Of a stretch of DNA of 64,000 nt, positions 1-8,965 are shown piece by piece. Source of the DNA: Bilamarchaeum sp040758595 (GTDB taxonomy: Archaea > Micrarchaeota > Micrarchaeia > Anstonellales > Bilamarchaeaceae); NCBI GenBank assembly GCA_040758595.1, contig JBFLVJ010000004.1:26906-90905 (forward strand). Direction: 5' to 3'. Position 1 is the stretch's first letter, and each line of letters begins with the position of its first letter. A model generated the notes under the pieces. That model searched no databases. It worked only from the letters and a program-made list of their open reading frames with translations, and was not told where the DNA came from. Both the position numbers and the translations under genes were made by a program.

Positions 1-48
1 CCTTTTAAAGGCTTCGAGCCATTATAGTGTTTCATTTGGGGTATTGAT

Positions 49-897
49 ATGTTAGAAGATGTCCTTTTCGGCCAGTTGGCCATGCCCGGCGAACTCATCC
101 GCGTGCTCTTGGCGTTCATCGGGACCGCAGCCGCCGCTTATTACGATGTGTTCAACAAGAAGAACATCCCGGACAACCTGCTCTATGCGTTCCTCGGGAT
201 AGCCTTTCTCGTCAACCTGATCCTTTTCCAGGAGACCTTGTTCTGGTTCTCCATAGCAGCGGCACTCTTCCTCTCAGCGATAGGATACCTGTTCTACAGG
301 GTGGGCCAGCTGGGCGGAGCCGATGTCCTGGTGCTCGCTTCCATAATGCTGCTGCTGCCCATACACCCGACGTTCGTGGGCCTGCCTTTCAACCTGCCCT
401 TCATATTCTCGGTGTTCATATTCTCAGGGATAGTGTTCGCGCTCTACGTGCTGATATATTTCGGCTGGAAGCTGACAGAGATAGACGTCAAGGCGAACTG
501 GGTATATGCGCTGGTGCTCCTGCCCTACGCTGTGTTCGTGTACTTCTTCATCAACTCGTTCCTGTTCTCCCCGGTGTTCCTGCTTTTCGTCACGATAGCC
601 ATCCTATCATCGGTGTTCTTCCTGATATTCAGGGATTCGCTGAACCGGCTGCTGGCCGAGGAGCTTCCGGTGACGCAGCTCCAGCCCGAGGACGTCCTCG
701 CGCTCGAAGTGATGAACAAGGACATGATAGAGAGGTACAAGATACAGCGGCTTGTCACCAAGGGGGAGATAGATCGCCTGAAGAAGACCAAGGTGGCTGA
801 GGTCTGGGTATACACCAAGCTGCCTCCGTTCCTGCCGTTCATACTGGTGGGCATGGTGCTCTCGCTGATATTCGCGAAAACGCTCCTGCTGCTCTGA
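49..897 (+). CDS. Type IV prepilin peptidase-like membrane protease (A24 family)
   Basis: The 282-residue polytopic protein has about eight hydrophobic segments. Two aspartates sit where GXGD prepilin peptidases have theirs: one in YYDVFNKKNIPD (about residue 33) and one in GQLGGADV (about residue 90), which is a G-G-A-D form of the GXGD motif. The family (FlaK/PibD/PilD) cleaves class III signal peptides of archaellins and archaeal pilins at the cytoplasmic membrane. The C-terminal half is longer than in minimal archaeal members and holds a charged cytoplasmic stretch (about residues 205-260) before a last membrane segment. No pilin operon lies next to it. The ATG at 49 starts the first hydrophobic region directly. 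Family assignment is good; the substrate is not deducible. Confidence 0.75.
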   Translation: MLEDVLFGQLAMPGELIRVLLAFIGTAAAAYYDVFNKKNIPDNLLYAFLGIAFLVNLILFQETLFWFSIAAALFLSAIGYLFYRVGQLGGADVLVLASIMLLLPIHPTFVGLPFNLPFIFSVFIFSGIVFALYVLIYFGWKLTEIDVKANWVYALVLLPYAVFVYFFINSFLFSPVFLLFVTIAILSSVFFLIFRDSLNRLLAEELPVTQLQPEDVLALEVMNKDMIERYKIQRLVTKGEIDRLKKTKVAEVWVYTKLPPFLPFILVGMVLSLIFAKTLLLL

Positions 898-953
898 GCG
901 GCAGCCCGCAACCATTAATATGGTTTGCCGGAGCTATCATCCCGGGTACACAC

Positions 954-2138
954 ATGGATGCGGCAACATTCATCAACTACGCGATAGCGTTCTTCTCGCT
1001 CTTCTCCCTCAACGTATTCATACTGCTCTATCTCAAGCACCGCAAAGACTACCATGCGCCACTCAGGCAGAGCGGCTGGACGCCTTTCGTCTCGGTCGTG
1101 ATGCCGGCGCACAACGAGGAGCAGTACATAGTGCCTTCCATAAGGAGCATCCTGGGCACAGACTACCCGAAGGACAAACTGGAGATCATCATCATAGACG
1201 ACGGCTCGACCGACAACACCTACAAGGTCGCAAAAGCGTTCGAAGGCCCGAACCTCCACGTATTCACGAAGGAGAACGGCGGCAAGGGCGCGGCCCTGAA
1301 TTTCGGCATCACCAAGGCCAAGGGAGAGCTGGTCGCCACCATGGATGCGGACTCCTATCTTACCCCTAGCACCATACGCAATCTCATCCCCTATTTCGAG
1401 GACGATGAAGTGATGGCGGTCACCCCGGCAGTCAAGGTCAAGGCCAGCTCCTCCTGGCTCAAGGAATTCCAGCGCGTGGAATACCTCATGATACTCTTCT
1501 CCAGGAAGCTCCTGAGCTTCATCGACTCGGTCCCGGTCACCCCGGGCCCGTTCAGCATGTTCAGGAAAACCGTCTTCGAGAAGGTCGGCGGTTTCGACGA
1601 GCACAACCTTGTCGAGGACCAGGAGATCGCATTGCGCATCCAGGCGCACCACTACAAGATAAAGAGCTCGATGACCGCCGACGTCTACACCGAGCCCCCG
1701 GACAACATCGGCGACCTGGTCAAGCAGAGGGTGCGCTGGCAGAGGGGCGGCATCCGCAACTATTGGAAGTACCGCAACCTGATAAAGCCAGAATATGGCG
1801 ATTTCGGAATGTATTTCGTCCCGCTCAATTTCGCCGCGCTATCCGCGTTCTTCCTGATAATGGGGATCCTCATCTATTCGCTGATAACGATGCCATACTA
1901 CTACCAGTATGTCTGGTTCGAGACGCTCGGGATGCAGGTGAACATGGTGACGTTCGTCGGAGCGTTCGTGGTAATCGTCTCGACCATCTTCCTGTACCTT
2001 GCGGTCAAGAGCTTCAGGAACGAGCATGTGAAACTGCGCTACTTGCTCTCCTTCCTTCTCTTCTACTGGTACCTGATGGTGGGATACAACACCCTGTTCC
2101 TCTTCAAGGAGCTCAAGCGCGAGAAATACTCATGGTGA
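954..2138 (+). CDS. Membrane glycosyltransferase, family GT2
   Basis: The 394-residue protein has one N-terminal membrane helix (about residues 8-28), a GT-A catalytic domain (about 40-270) and three C-terminal membrane helices. Catalytic signatures are visible: HNEEQY, DDGSTDNT, the metal-binding MDADSY, VEDQEIALR and the acceptor-site QRVRWQRGG (the QxxRW motif). This is the architecture of processive GT2 enzymes that make polysaccharide or glycolipid at the cytoplasmic face of the membrane. The stop is followed 4 nt later by the start of the thioredoxin-like gene, so the two are probably co-transcribed. Donor and acceptor sugars cannot be told from sequence. Confidence 0.85.
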   Translation: MDAATFINYAIAFFSLFSLNVFILLYLKHRKDYHAPLRQSGWTPFVSVVMPAHNEEQYIVPSIRSILGTDYPKDKLEIIIIDDGSTDNTYKVAKAFEGPNLHVFTKENGGKGAALNFGITKAKGELVATMDADSYLTPSTIRNLIPYFEDDEVMAVTPAVKVKASSSWLKEFQRVEYLMILFSRKLLSFIDSVPVTPGPFSMFRKTVFEKVGGFDEHNLVEDQEIALRIQAHHYKIKSSMTADVYTEPPDNIGDLVKQRVRWQRGGIRNYWKYRNLIKPEYGDFGMYFVPLNFAALSAFFLIMGILIYSLITMPYYYQYVWFETLGMQVNMVTFVGAFVVIVSTIFLYLAVKSFRNEHVKLRYLLSFLLFYWYLMVGYNTLFLFKELKREKYSW

Positions 2139-2142
2139 ACCA

Positions 2143-2793
2143 ATGGAGCGGCAGATAAGCGTATCCATCTATGCGGGCGCGTTCGTGATATCGCTCGCCA
2201 TATTCATGGTCGGCATCTACATCGGCATGCTCATCGATTCATCCAACCTAGCCCAGCTCTCGGATGACGTCTCATCAATATCCGGGCGCATGGCATCATT
2301 GCAGGTGCTTCTCTTGGGAGGGGACAACGAATCATTCTGTCCCATATACACATCCGAGCTCGGCGAGATGGACAAGGAGATCGAAGACATCGGATACAAG
2401 CTCACCTTCCTGGAGGACGAGCGCAACGTCTATGACGCCGAATTGAAGAAGGAATACTTCCTGCTGGAGGCGCAGTCATACCTGCTCTCCGAGAAGGCGC
2501 AGGAGCTGTGCGGGGATGAGAGCGTGCTGCTCATCAATTTCTATTCCAACAAGAACTGTCCGCGCTGCCGCGAGCAGGGGACTGAAGTATTGAAAGCGCG
2601 CGATGAGCTGGCTTCAGAAGGCGTGCCGGTCAAGCTCTTCTCGTTCGACGGCGAGCTTGATAGCCCGGTGGCCGAGGCGTTCGAGGTCCAGTTCGGAGTG
2701 AGCGGGTATCCGACAATCGTGATAGATGGGAAGAGCTACTCTGGCTTCAGGAGCAGCGACGAGCTGCAAACGCTCATAAGGGATGCGCAGTGA
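2143..2793 (+). CDS. Membrane-anchored thioredoxin-fold protein
   Basis: The 216-residue protein has an N-terminal signal-anchor helix (about residues 9-30), a helical or coiled linker (about 35-125) and a C-terminal thioredoxin-like domain. The active site is a CPRC pair in NKNCPRCREQG, with the cis-proline region GYPTIVIDGK near the end. It probably faces outside the membrane and handles disulfides of exported proteins. The exported protein at 61556-63652 is rich in cysteine, which is consistent but not proof. The gene overlaps the DUF167 gene by 4 nt (GTGA). Confidence 0.75.
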   Translation: MERQISVSIYAGAFVISLAIFMVGIYIGMLIDSSNLAQLSDDVSSISGRMASLQVLLLGGDNESFCPIYTSELGEMDKEIEDIGYKLTFLEDERNVYDAELKKEYFLLEAQSYLLSEKAQELCGDESVLLINFYSNKNCPRCREQGTEVLKARDELASEGVPVKLFSFDGELDSPVAEAFEVQFGVSGYPTIVIDGKSYSGFRSSDELQTLIRDAQ

Positions 2794-3047
2794 TAGTCGA
2801 AGTCACCGTGGCGCCTAATTCGAAACGCTTCTCGTTATCCGTGAAAGACGGCAGGCTCAAGGCGGCTCTGAAGAGCCCGCCCGAGAACAACCGCGCCAAC
2901 ATCGAGCTTATCAAGGGGCTTTCCAAGGCGCTCGGCGCTCCGGTTCGCATCATCAGCGGCCAGACTTCCAAGCGGAAGAAGCTCGACATCGCGATTGACG
3001 AAGATGGCTGGGGTGCTTTCCTGCGTGGCCTCAGGGAGCAGGATTAA
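2790..3047 (+). CDS. DUF167 (YggU-like) small protein
   Basis: The 85-residue protein matches the DUF167/YggU pattern: a start VTVAPNSKR, then KAALKSPPENNRANIELIKGL and VRIISGQTSKRKKL. Family members are single-domain alpha/beta proteins of unknown function. The GTG at 2790 overlaps the stop of the upstream gene, typical of translational coupling. Confidence 0.8.
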   Translation: MIVEVTVAPNSKRFSLSVKDGRLKAALKSPPENNRANIELIKGLSKALGAPVRIISGQTSKRKKLDIAIDEDGWGAFLRGLREQD

Positions 3048-3085
3048 AAACCTGGAGCGAGCGTTATCTGAAGGTGAATACTAAT

Positions 3086-3667
3086 ATGGCTGATGTAGCG
3101 CTTCTCGGATTAGGACTGTTGCCGGTGGCTTTGTGCGTAGGGCTTATTTTCCTCGGCCTGCTGGCATACGTGGTGATGGCCTACAACAGGCTGGTGACCC
3201 TGCGCAACCGCGTGGAGAACGCCTGGGCGCAGATAGACGTGCAGCTCAAGAGGAGGTACGACCTCATCCCTAACCTCATGGAGACCGTCAAGGGCTACAT
3301 GAAGCACGAGAGGGAGACCTTCGAGAGCATCACCAAGTACCGCGCACAGCTGGTGACCGGCAGCGTGGAGGAGAAGGCGAAAGCCAACAACATGCTTTCC
3401 CAGGCGCTAAAGTCGCTCTTCGCGGTGGCCGAGAACTACCCGAAGCTGGAGGCGAGCAAGAACTTCCAGATGCTCCAGGAGGAGCTGGCAGGCACCGAGA
3501 ACAAGATATCATACATAAGGACAGCCTACAACGACGCGGTGCTCCAGTACGACAACGGCATCGAGACCTTCCCGGGCAACGTGTTCGCGGGCCTATTCGG
3601 TTTCAAGCCTAAGCAGTACTTCGAGGCTCCTGAAGCAGAGAAGGCGGCTCCGAAGGTAAAATTCTGA
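3086..3667 (+). CDS. lemA: LemA family membrane protein
   Basis: The protein has one N-terminal membrane helix (about residues 5-30 from this start), then the LemA signature YNRLVTLRNRVENAWAQIDV and RRYDLIPNLMETVKGYM, followed by a helical bundle. LemA proteins are anchored with the helical domain exposed; their job is unclear. I chose ATG 3086 because a GAAGGTGA ribosome-binding site lies about 9 nt upstream; a GTG at 3074 would add four residues. The next gene is an HtpX-like protease, a pairing (lemA-htpX) seen in many prokaryotes. The two are separated by about 150 bp of hairpins. Confidence 0.85.
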   Translation: MADVALLGLGLLPVALCVGLIFLGLLAYVVMAYNRLVTLRNRVENAWAQIDVQLKRRYDLIPNLMETVKGYMKHERETFESITKYRAQLVTGSVEEKAKANNMLSQALKSLFAVAENYPKLEASKNFQMLQEELAGTENKISYIRTAYNDAVLQYDNGIETFPGNVFAGLFGFKPKQYFEAPEAEKAAPKVKF

Positions 3668-3700
3668 TGTTTTTCTTTTCTTAGGCTTTTTTGACAATAG

Positions 3701-3790
3701 GGCACAGGACCCCGGCGCCCCTTGGGCGCCATCCCGTGCCGGTGGTAAGGCGCTGACGCAGGACCCGACATCCTTCGGATGCCCCGCGTC
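3701..3790. repeat. Two tandem nested hairpins with a shared loop word
   Basis: Two adjacent structures have the same plan but different stems. The first has outer stem GGCAC/GTGCC (3701-3705, 3736-3740) around inner hairpin GGCGCC-ccttG-GGCGCC. The second has outer stem GACGC/GCGTC (3755-3759, 3786-3790) around CATCC-ttc-GGATG. Both carry AGGACCC in the left internal loop and a C-rich right loop. They fill the lemA-htpX gap and could act as a terminator or processing site, or be a mobile repeat. The 14-nt word GACGCAGGACCCGA recurs inside polB near 11430. Confidence 0.6.
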
Positions 3791-3813
3791 GGTATTCGTT
3801 TCAGGTCTGGCTT

Positions 3814-4698
3814 ATGCAGGAGAAAATCAGCTTCTTCGACGCGATAGACGCCAACAAGCGCAACACCTACATCCTGATAGGAGCGATGTTCGCGATTTTC
3901 CTGGGCCTCATCTGGTCGGTCTCATACATATTCGATCTGGGCTACTGCGGCCCTGCGATGGGTTTCCTGTTCCTGCTCGTCTACACGATCATTGTCTATT
4001 TCCAGGGCGACTCGGTCATCCTGGCCCTCAGCGGCGCAAGGGAAGCCAAGAAGCAGGAGTATCCGTTCTACTACAACGTGGCAGAGGGCCTCGCGATTGC
4101 ATCTCAGATACCCATGCCAAAACTCTACGTCATCGAGGATCCGAGCCCGAACGCCTTCGCCACAGGCAGGGATCCGCAGCATGCATCCGTGGCGGTGACC
4201 ACCGGCCTCCTCAGCATGATGAAGAAGGAGGAGCTGGAAGGCGTCATCGCCCATGAGATATCCCACATAGCCAACTACGACATCCGCTTCTCCATGATGG
4301 CGGTCGTCTTCGCAGGAGCGATTGCCCTCCTGGGCGAATTCGCCTGGAGGGCCATGTTCTACGGCGGAAGCAACCGCAGGGAAAAAGGCGGCGGTGCCAT
4401 GATGCTCATCGCCCTCGTCTTCGTGATACTCGCTCCGATATTCTCGCAGATAGTGCGCTTCGCGATATCCAGGCAGAGGGAATACCTGGCGGACGCCAAC
4501 GGAGCCAGGCTCACAAGGTACCCTGAAGGGCTGGCGAGCGCGCTGGAGAAGATAAAGAACGCGTCGATCCCGACGAAAGCGGCCAACGACACCACTGCAT
4601 CGCTCTATTTCTCGAACCCGTTCCCGCAGAAGATAGGGTTCCTGGGTTCCACCCATCCGCCGATAGAGGACCGGATAAAGCGCCTCCGGACGATGTGA
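3814..4698 (+). CDS. htpX: HtpX-like M48 zinc metalloprotease
   Basis: The 294-residue integral membrane protease has two membrane helices near the N-terminus (about 18-60), the zinc motif HEISH (about residue 149) and the third ligand glutamate in RQREYLADANGA. Two more hydrophobic segments lie between these, as in HtpX. The family degrades misfolded membrane proteins on the cytoplasmic side. The length is normal and all catalytic residues are present. The stop abuts the stop of the convergent gene at 4699. Confidence 0.9.
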   Translation: MQEKISFFDAIDANKRNTYILIGAMFAIFLGLIWSVSYIFDLGYCGPAMGFLFLLVYTIIVYFQGDSVILALSGAREAKKQEYPFYYNVAEGLAIASQIPMPKLYVIEDPSPNAFATGRDPQHASVAVTTGLLSMMKKEELEGVIAHEISHIANYDIRFSMMAVVFAGAIALLGEFAWRAMFYGGSNRREKGGGAMMLIALVFVILAPIFSQIVRFAISRQREYLADANGARLTRYPEGLASALEKIKNASIPTKAANDTTASLYFSNPFPQKIGFLGSTHPPIEDRIKRLRTM

Positions 4699-6597
4699 TC
4701 AGAAAAATTCTGCCTGTTGGTTCAGGAAATCCATTATAGCCTCATCGCCGACCAGCACTTCCTTGCTGAGCTCCTTGTTCATCTTGATGAGGCCGTAATA
4801 GATGCTTTTGTAGGCGAACCTCCTCAAGTCGACCTTCGCCGGTTTCTTGGGAAGCAGCTCCACGAAAAGGATGAACGCCTCGGCCTTCAGGTCGTGCAGG
4901 TCCAGCGTCTTCATGCCTCTTGATTTTGCCCCATAAAAGACCTTCTTGGCTATCCCATCAAGGTAATCCCTGTTGTGCTCGTATAGGGCCTTCACTGTCC
5001 TGGGGTCGTCATCCAGCATCTTCTGCGTTATCCTCCCTGACCTGGAATAGACGAGCCCTGCCGCTTCTGCTGCTTTCTCGACCCCGCCGAAGTATTTGAG
5101 TACGGCCCACTCCAGGTTCTTGTCCCCGCCCACTCCGGTCGCGATGCCGGCAGGGAACATCTCTTTGAGGCGCTCCAAGACGACGTTGCCATCCTTCCAG
5201 CTGATGTGCTTCACGTACCTGGAGCTGTCTATGCCGATATCGGCTAGGAAACCGCCCCAGCTATCATACCTCCGTATCGCTGCGCGATAGTACTTGGCGT
5301 TATCCGGGTCATTCTGCATGTCTGAGGCGTTCAGGCTGACGCCTTCAGCTTCTAATCGTTTCACTGCGGATGCCAGTTCCTCGAGCGTATACGTATCTCT
5401 CTTCAATACTATGTCAGAATAATCCAGTCCAGCCGCCCCGACCGCTTCTTCCCAACCGCCTTTGAATCTCGTCTGAGCCTGATAGTAAAGGCGTCTCACC
5501 TTGGGGTCCGAATCTCCGATTATGGCCGTGCAGTTGAGCTCCCTGCCCTCGGCATACATGCGGGCTATCCCCGAGGCTATCTCTTCGGCACTGAGCGAAA
5601 CGCCCGTCTGCTGTATCTCGCCATAATCGAGGCCGCAGCCCTCTATGGCGGCTCTCCACGAACCGCAATGGTTTATGGCCGCCTTGTAGAGAGCACGCTT
5701 CTCTCCTTCGGAAGCGCGATAGCTGGCAGAATCGAGCGGCTCTCCTCTGGAATGCAGCTCCAATATATGCCCTCTCACTCTATCGGCGCTCCAATAATCC
5801 CTCCTTCTCTTCACGAAAGGGCTGTAATCGATGCCGGCGGCTTCGACAGCCTCTTTCCAGGAGCCGAATTTCCTTCTCGCAGACCAGATGACCTTTCTCA
5901 TCCTGCTTTTCCTTTTATCACCCAGTATCTCGGTCTCGTTGAGGCTCTTTCCGCTGAGGTGATATGCGATTATGGCCGTGATTATCTGGCCTTTTGTCTG
6001 GGGAGTGGCTTTCCTGACCGTGGAAGTTTTCAGCCCAGCCGCTTCTATCGCCGCATCCCAGGAGCCGAAATGGTTTAGTGCCGCCTTGTAGAGTTTCTGG
6101 TCCTCTTCATAGACCGCCTTCACGTTCAGCGGTTTTCCAGCCTCTTTGCGCGCCAGAATCTCTTTCTTGACATGGGCTTTGCTCCATCTCCTTTGCTTGA
6201 CTATGGAGGCAGAATCCAGGCCGGCGTCGGCTAGCGCGTCCTCCCAAAAAGTCCTGCCCTCGAATAATCGCTGGGCTGCCCAATAGAGTCTCGAGTTCTC
6301 ATTGTCCGCCTTTATGCTCCCGCTATCGAGCTTTACCCCAGCTTCGTGCGCCTTCCTTATATCCTGGAGAAGAGCCACGCGCTCATCTGCCCTATGCTTC
6401 TCGATAAGCTGCTCATACTGGATGCCAGCTTGCTCGAGCGCGTTTTTCCAGTTCCCGAACCTGCTGCAGGCTGCCCTATAGAACCTCCGGCTTTGTCCGT
6501 CCTTCTGCACTTTCGAGGTCCGCAGGTCCTTCCCGCTCGCATGGGCCTCCCTAATGGCGTCTAGCAGCCTGCCTTCGCTCCATCGTTTTCCTGGCAT
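4699..6597 (-). CDS. Multi-repeat (homing-endonuclease-associated repeat) protein with sigma-like tail
   Basis: The 632-residue protein consists of about eight repeats of roughly 60 residues, each ending in a pattern like FGSWDAAIEAAGL or FGSWKEAVEAAGI. This resembles the HNH_repeat (homing endonuclease associated repeat) domain, a small DNA-binding-like module. No HNH or LAGLIDADG nuclease motif is visible. The last about 110 residues differ: DLHDLKAEAFILFVELL followed by RRFAYKSIYYGLIKMNKEL recalls region 2 of sigma-70-like factors (D-L-x-x-E-x-F...). A role as an unusual DNA-binding regulator is inference. It is divergent from the zinc-ribbon gene at 6682. Confidence 0.6.
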   Translation of the reverse strand: MPGKRWSEGRLLDAIREAHASGKDLRTSKVQKDGQSRRFYRAACSRFGNWKNALEQAGIQYEQLIEKHRADERVALLQDIRKAHEAGVKLDSGSIKADNENSRLYWAAQRLFEGRTFWEDALADAGLDSASIVKQRRWSKAHVKKEILARKEAGKPLNVKAVYEEDQKLYKAALNHFGSWDAAIEAAGLKTSTVRKATPQTKGQIITAIIAYHLSGKSLNETEILGDKRKSRMRKVIWSARRKFGSWKEAVEAAGIDYSPFVKRRRDYWSADRVRGHILELHSRGEPLDSASYRASEGEKRALYKAAINHCGSWRAAIEGCGLDYGEIQQTGVSLSAEEIASGIARMYAEGRELNCTAIIGDSDPKVRRLYYQAQTRFKGGWEEAVGAAGLDYSDIVLKRDTYTLEELASAVKRLEAEGVSLNASDMQNDPDNAKYYRAAIRRYDSWGGFLADIGIDSSRYVKHISWKDGNVVLERLKEMFPAGIATGVGGDKNLEWAVLKYFGGVEKAAEAAGLVYSRSGRITQKMLDDDPRTVKALYEHNRDYLDGIAKKVFYGAKSRGMKTLDLHDLKAEAFILFVELLPKKPAKVDLRRFAYKSIYYGLIKMNKELSKEVLVGDEAIMDFLNQQAEFF

Positions 6598-6681
6598 CCA
6601 TCTGGATATTGCAGATAAATGAATATAAACTATAACAATCTAGCGTCTTGGCTAAATACTTTCCCCGCCATAATACTTGTC

Positions 6682-7389
6682 ATGCGGTGCCACCGCTGCG
6701 GCCGCGAGGCCGAGCTGAGGGCAGGCGGGGATGGGGGCCTTTACTGCAACGATTGCCTCAGCAAGCAGAGGGCCGACTGCGAAGCCTGCCGGACATGCGC
6801 GCAAAGCTCAGGCGGCAGCCTTGCATGTCCATTCTGCGCAAACTGCCCGCCCGGTGCTGCCGATGCGTTCATCTCAGAAACCGGACGTCCTGCCGCCCAG
6901 CCATTGGCCATGGATGAGAGGTGCGAGCGCTGCGGAGCACCTATGGACAGGGTATTCATCCTCCACGGGAAGGCGCTCTGCAGGAACTGCCTCTACCATG
7001 AGCAGGACAAATGGGAGATCGTCCCGGCGAAGCCGGGCAAGAGCGGGACGAGTGTCAGCATAGTCATCGACAGGTCCAAATCCGGGGAGTGGAGCATAAA
7101 GCCCGGCACCCGAGACCAGGGACCCGAAACCCGGAACACAGAACCCGGAACGCAAAGCCCGGAACCAGGCGATAACGTCGCCAGCCTGAACGAGGACCCG
7201 CTCGGCCGCAAGCTCCTCCATTCGATAGGCATCGACCCCGACAATCCGCCCAAGGATCGTTTCCAGAAAAGCGGGCCGCTCTCAGAGAAGAAGATGGCCG
7301 ATGACGCGTGCGTCAATTGCGAGGCCTACCAGATAGGGAAGATGGGAAAGCGCTACCTCGGGAAACCTTCGGATTCCAAGCAGAAATAG
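6682..7389 (+). CDS. Multi-zinc-ribbon protein
   Basis: The 235-residue protein is rich in CxxC pairs: RCHRCG, YCNDC, CEACRTC, CPFCANC, then RCERCG and LCRNC (about residues 75-110), and a lone CVNC near the C-terminus. They probably form three or four zinc-binding sites. Between about 140 and 165 the chain becomes low-complexity (repeats like PETRNTEPG), coded by tandem CCCGGAAC words that recur elsewhere in the window. I chose ATG 6682, which directly precedes the first CxxC; an ATG at 6619 would add a hydrophobic leader with no evident role. Function unknown. Confidence 0.6.
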   Translation: MRCHRCGREAELRAGGDGGLYCNDCLSKQRADCEACRTCAQSSGGSLACPFCANCPPGAADAFISETGRPAAQPLAMDERCERCGAPMDRVFILHGKALCRNCLYHEQDKWEIVPAKPGKSGTSVSIVIDRSKSGEWSIKPGTRDQGPETRNTEPGTQSPEPGDNVASLNEDPLGRKLLHSIGIDPDNPPKDRFQKSGPLSEKKMADDACVNCEAYQIGKMGKRYLGKPSDSKQK

Positions 7390-7443
7390 ATATATAAATG
7401 CCCCTCACGATATCCTAACAATCCTATTCTCAGAGGTGCATAT

Positions 7444-8163
7444 ATGTACGGTGTCTCTCCCCAGGCTTATGACAGGGCAATCACGGTATTCAGTCCGGAC
7501 GGAAGGCTTTTCCAGGTGGAATACGCCAAGGAAGCGGTGAAAAGAGGTGCGACCGCCATCGGCATAACCTCGAAAGAGGGTGTGGCGCTGGTAGCGTTCA
7601 AGTCCATCCACTCAGAGCTGGTGGTCCCTGAATCACTGAAGAAAATATTCGAGATAGACTCACATGTCTGCGTGACCGCTAGCGGTCTCATCGCCGACGC
7701 CAGAAGGCTTGTCGATATCGCCAGGGTGGATGCCCAGAGACACAGGATAACCTACAATGAGGGCCCGAGGGTGGATACCATCGCCAGGAGCGTGTGCGAC
7801 CTGATGCAGGTCTACACCCAGTACGGCGGCATCAGGCCGTTCGGAGTGTCCCTCCTCATAGCCGGCGTGGATGACCAGGGGGCGAAGCTCTTCGAGGCTG
7901 AACCCAGCGGCGCCATGACCGCATACAAAGCCGATTCGATCGGGGCCAACAAGAAAGAGGTCGACGAGTATCTCGAATCCAAGTACAGCGACAAGCTGAC
8001 TTTGGACGACTCCATCAGGCTCTGCGTCGAGGCTCTGCGCAAGACCCAGGAGGAGAAGCTGGGCCAGGAGAACGTCGAGATATCATATGTCACCAGGAAG
8101 ACGCTGAAGTGCGTCTCCCTGCCGGACAAGGAAGTCGGCAAGTACCTCAAATCAGAGAAATGA
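7444..8163 (+). CDS. psmA: 20S proteasome alpha subunit
   Basis: The 239-residue protein begins with YDRAITVFSPDGRLFQVEYAKEAVKRG, the classic alpha-subunit signature, and keeps the N-terminal gate region (Y-D-R) that opens the outer ring. It has the usual alpha-type length and no propeptide, so it is not the catalytic beta subunit. Seven copies form the outer ring of the archaeal 20S core and dock the PAN ATPase. A TATA-like ATATATAAA (about 7390) and a ribosome-binding site AGAGGTG precede ATG 7444. No beta subunit gene is nearby. Confidence 0.95.
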   Translation: MYGVSPQAYDRAITVFSPDGRLFQVEYAKEAVKRGATAIGITSKEGVALVAFKSIHSELVVPESLKKIFEIDSHVCVTASGLIADARRLVDIARVDAQRHRITYNEGPRVDTIARSVCDLMQVYTQYGGIRPFGVSLLIAGVDDQGAKLFEAEPSGAMTAYKADSIGANKKEVDEYLESKYSDKLTLDDSIRLCVEALRKTQEEKLGQENVEISYVTRKTLKCVSLPDKEVGKYLKSEK

Positions 8164-8227
8164 ATCTTTCTTTTCTCGTTTTCCCTTAGCTTCAGCCAGA
8201 CATCTCGCTTTCAACGGGCCGCTGCTT

Positions 8228-8914
8228 TCACTTGACTATCGTTCCGCCGTGCTTCTTGCCCTCGATCGCATTGCCTATGTCCGCCATGCTCTTGCAGCTG
8301 ACGAAGTGGGCCTCTATCTTCGAGCGGGCGATGAGCTTGCAGGCCAATAAATCGAACACGAAATGCGTCCCTGCTTTCCGCTTGTCGCTCTCCACAGCGA
8401 GCCTTATGAGTTCGTCGTAGGTCATGCTGGCGAACCTCTTGGCGTTCTTGTTCTGTCTGGGGTCGCTGTCGTAGATGGCATCAACGTTCGAGATGTTGAC
8501 AAGCCTCCCGGCGCCTATGGCCTCGGCCAGGAGGACAGCATCGGTGTCGGTCGTGATGCCTGGAATGGTCCCGCCCATGACGACGACCTTCTTTTCGGAC
8601 GCCGGCTCTTTCGCCTCGTCGAAATCGGTCATCGCTGTTTTGTGCACGTCGACGCCTGCGCCCGCGAGCGCGGCTATCAGCAGCTGCGCGTTCTGCCTGG
8701 TGGATGTTATCGCTATCGAGTCAGCTTCGTATTCGCTCGCCCCCAGCTCCCTCGCGGCATTCGCATAGAGCCTCGCCACGAACCCTCCTCCTGTCAGGAT
8801 GCCGAAGCTGTTCTTGCTCTTCTTTATCATCTGGGCGATGGACTTGAGGAACGTCATGTCCGGCTTCCCGTCACCTATGATGGAGCTGCCACCGATTGAT
8901 AGTACGACGTGCAT
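8228..8914 (-). CDS. pyrH: UMP kinase, archaeal type
   Basis: The protein belongs to the amino-acid-kinase fold. It starts MHVVLSIGGSSI and shows GILTGGGFVARLYANAARELG, a TDTDAVLLAEAIGA segment and the NISNVDAIYDSDP substrate region, as in archaeal PyrH (UMP to UDP). The start at 8914 (about 228 residues) fits the family; the frame stays open upstream to 8953 but that would overlap the divergent translin promoter. Pyrimidine synthesis is also represented by pyrE at 14423. Confidence 0.9.
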   Translation of the reverse strand: MHVVLSIGGSSIIGDGKPDMTFLKSIAQMIKKSKNSFGILTGGGFVARLYANAARELGASEYEADSIAITSTRQNAQLLIAALAGAGVDVHKTAMTDFDEAKEPASEKKVVVMGGTIPGITTDTDAVLLAEAIGAGRLVNISNVDAIYDSDPRQNKNAKRFASMTYDELIRLAVESDKRKAGTHFVFDLLACKLIARSKIEAHFVSCKSMADIGNAIEGKKHGGTIVK

Positions 8915-8965
8915 GGAAGGCTTTCTGAGATTAGGTTTATATGGATGCTTCATCCTGATTATAGC

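Noticed and set aside
915..1652. Long minus-strand reading frame opposite the glycosyltransferase
   Set aside because: It is antisense to a clear GT2 gene; high-GC third positions keep shadow frames open. Many similar frames (for example 9008-9865, 10061-10885, 32337-33419, 60242-60817) were dropped for the same reason.
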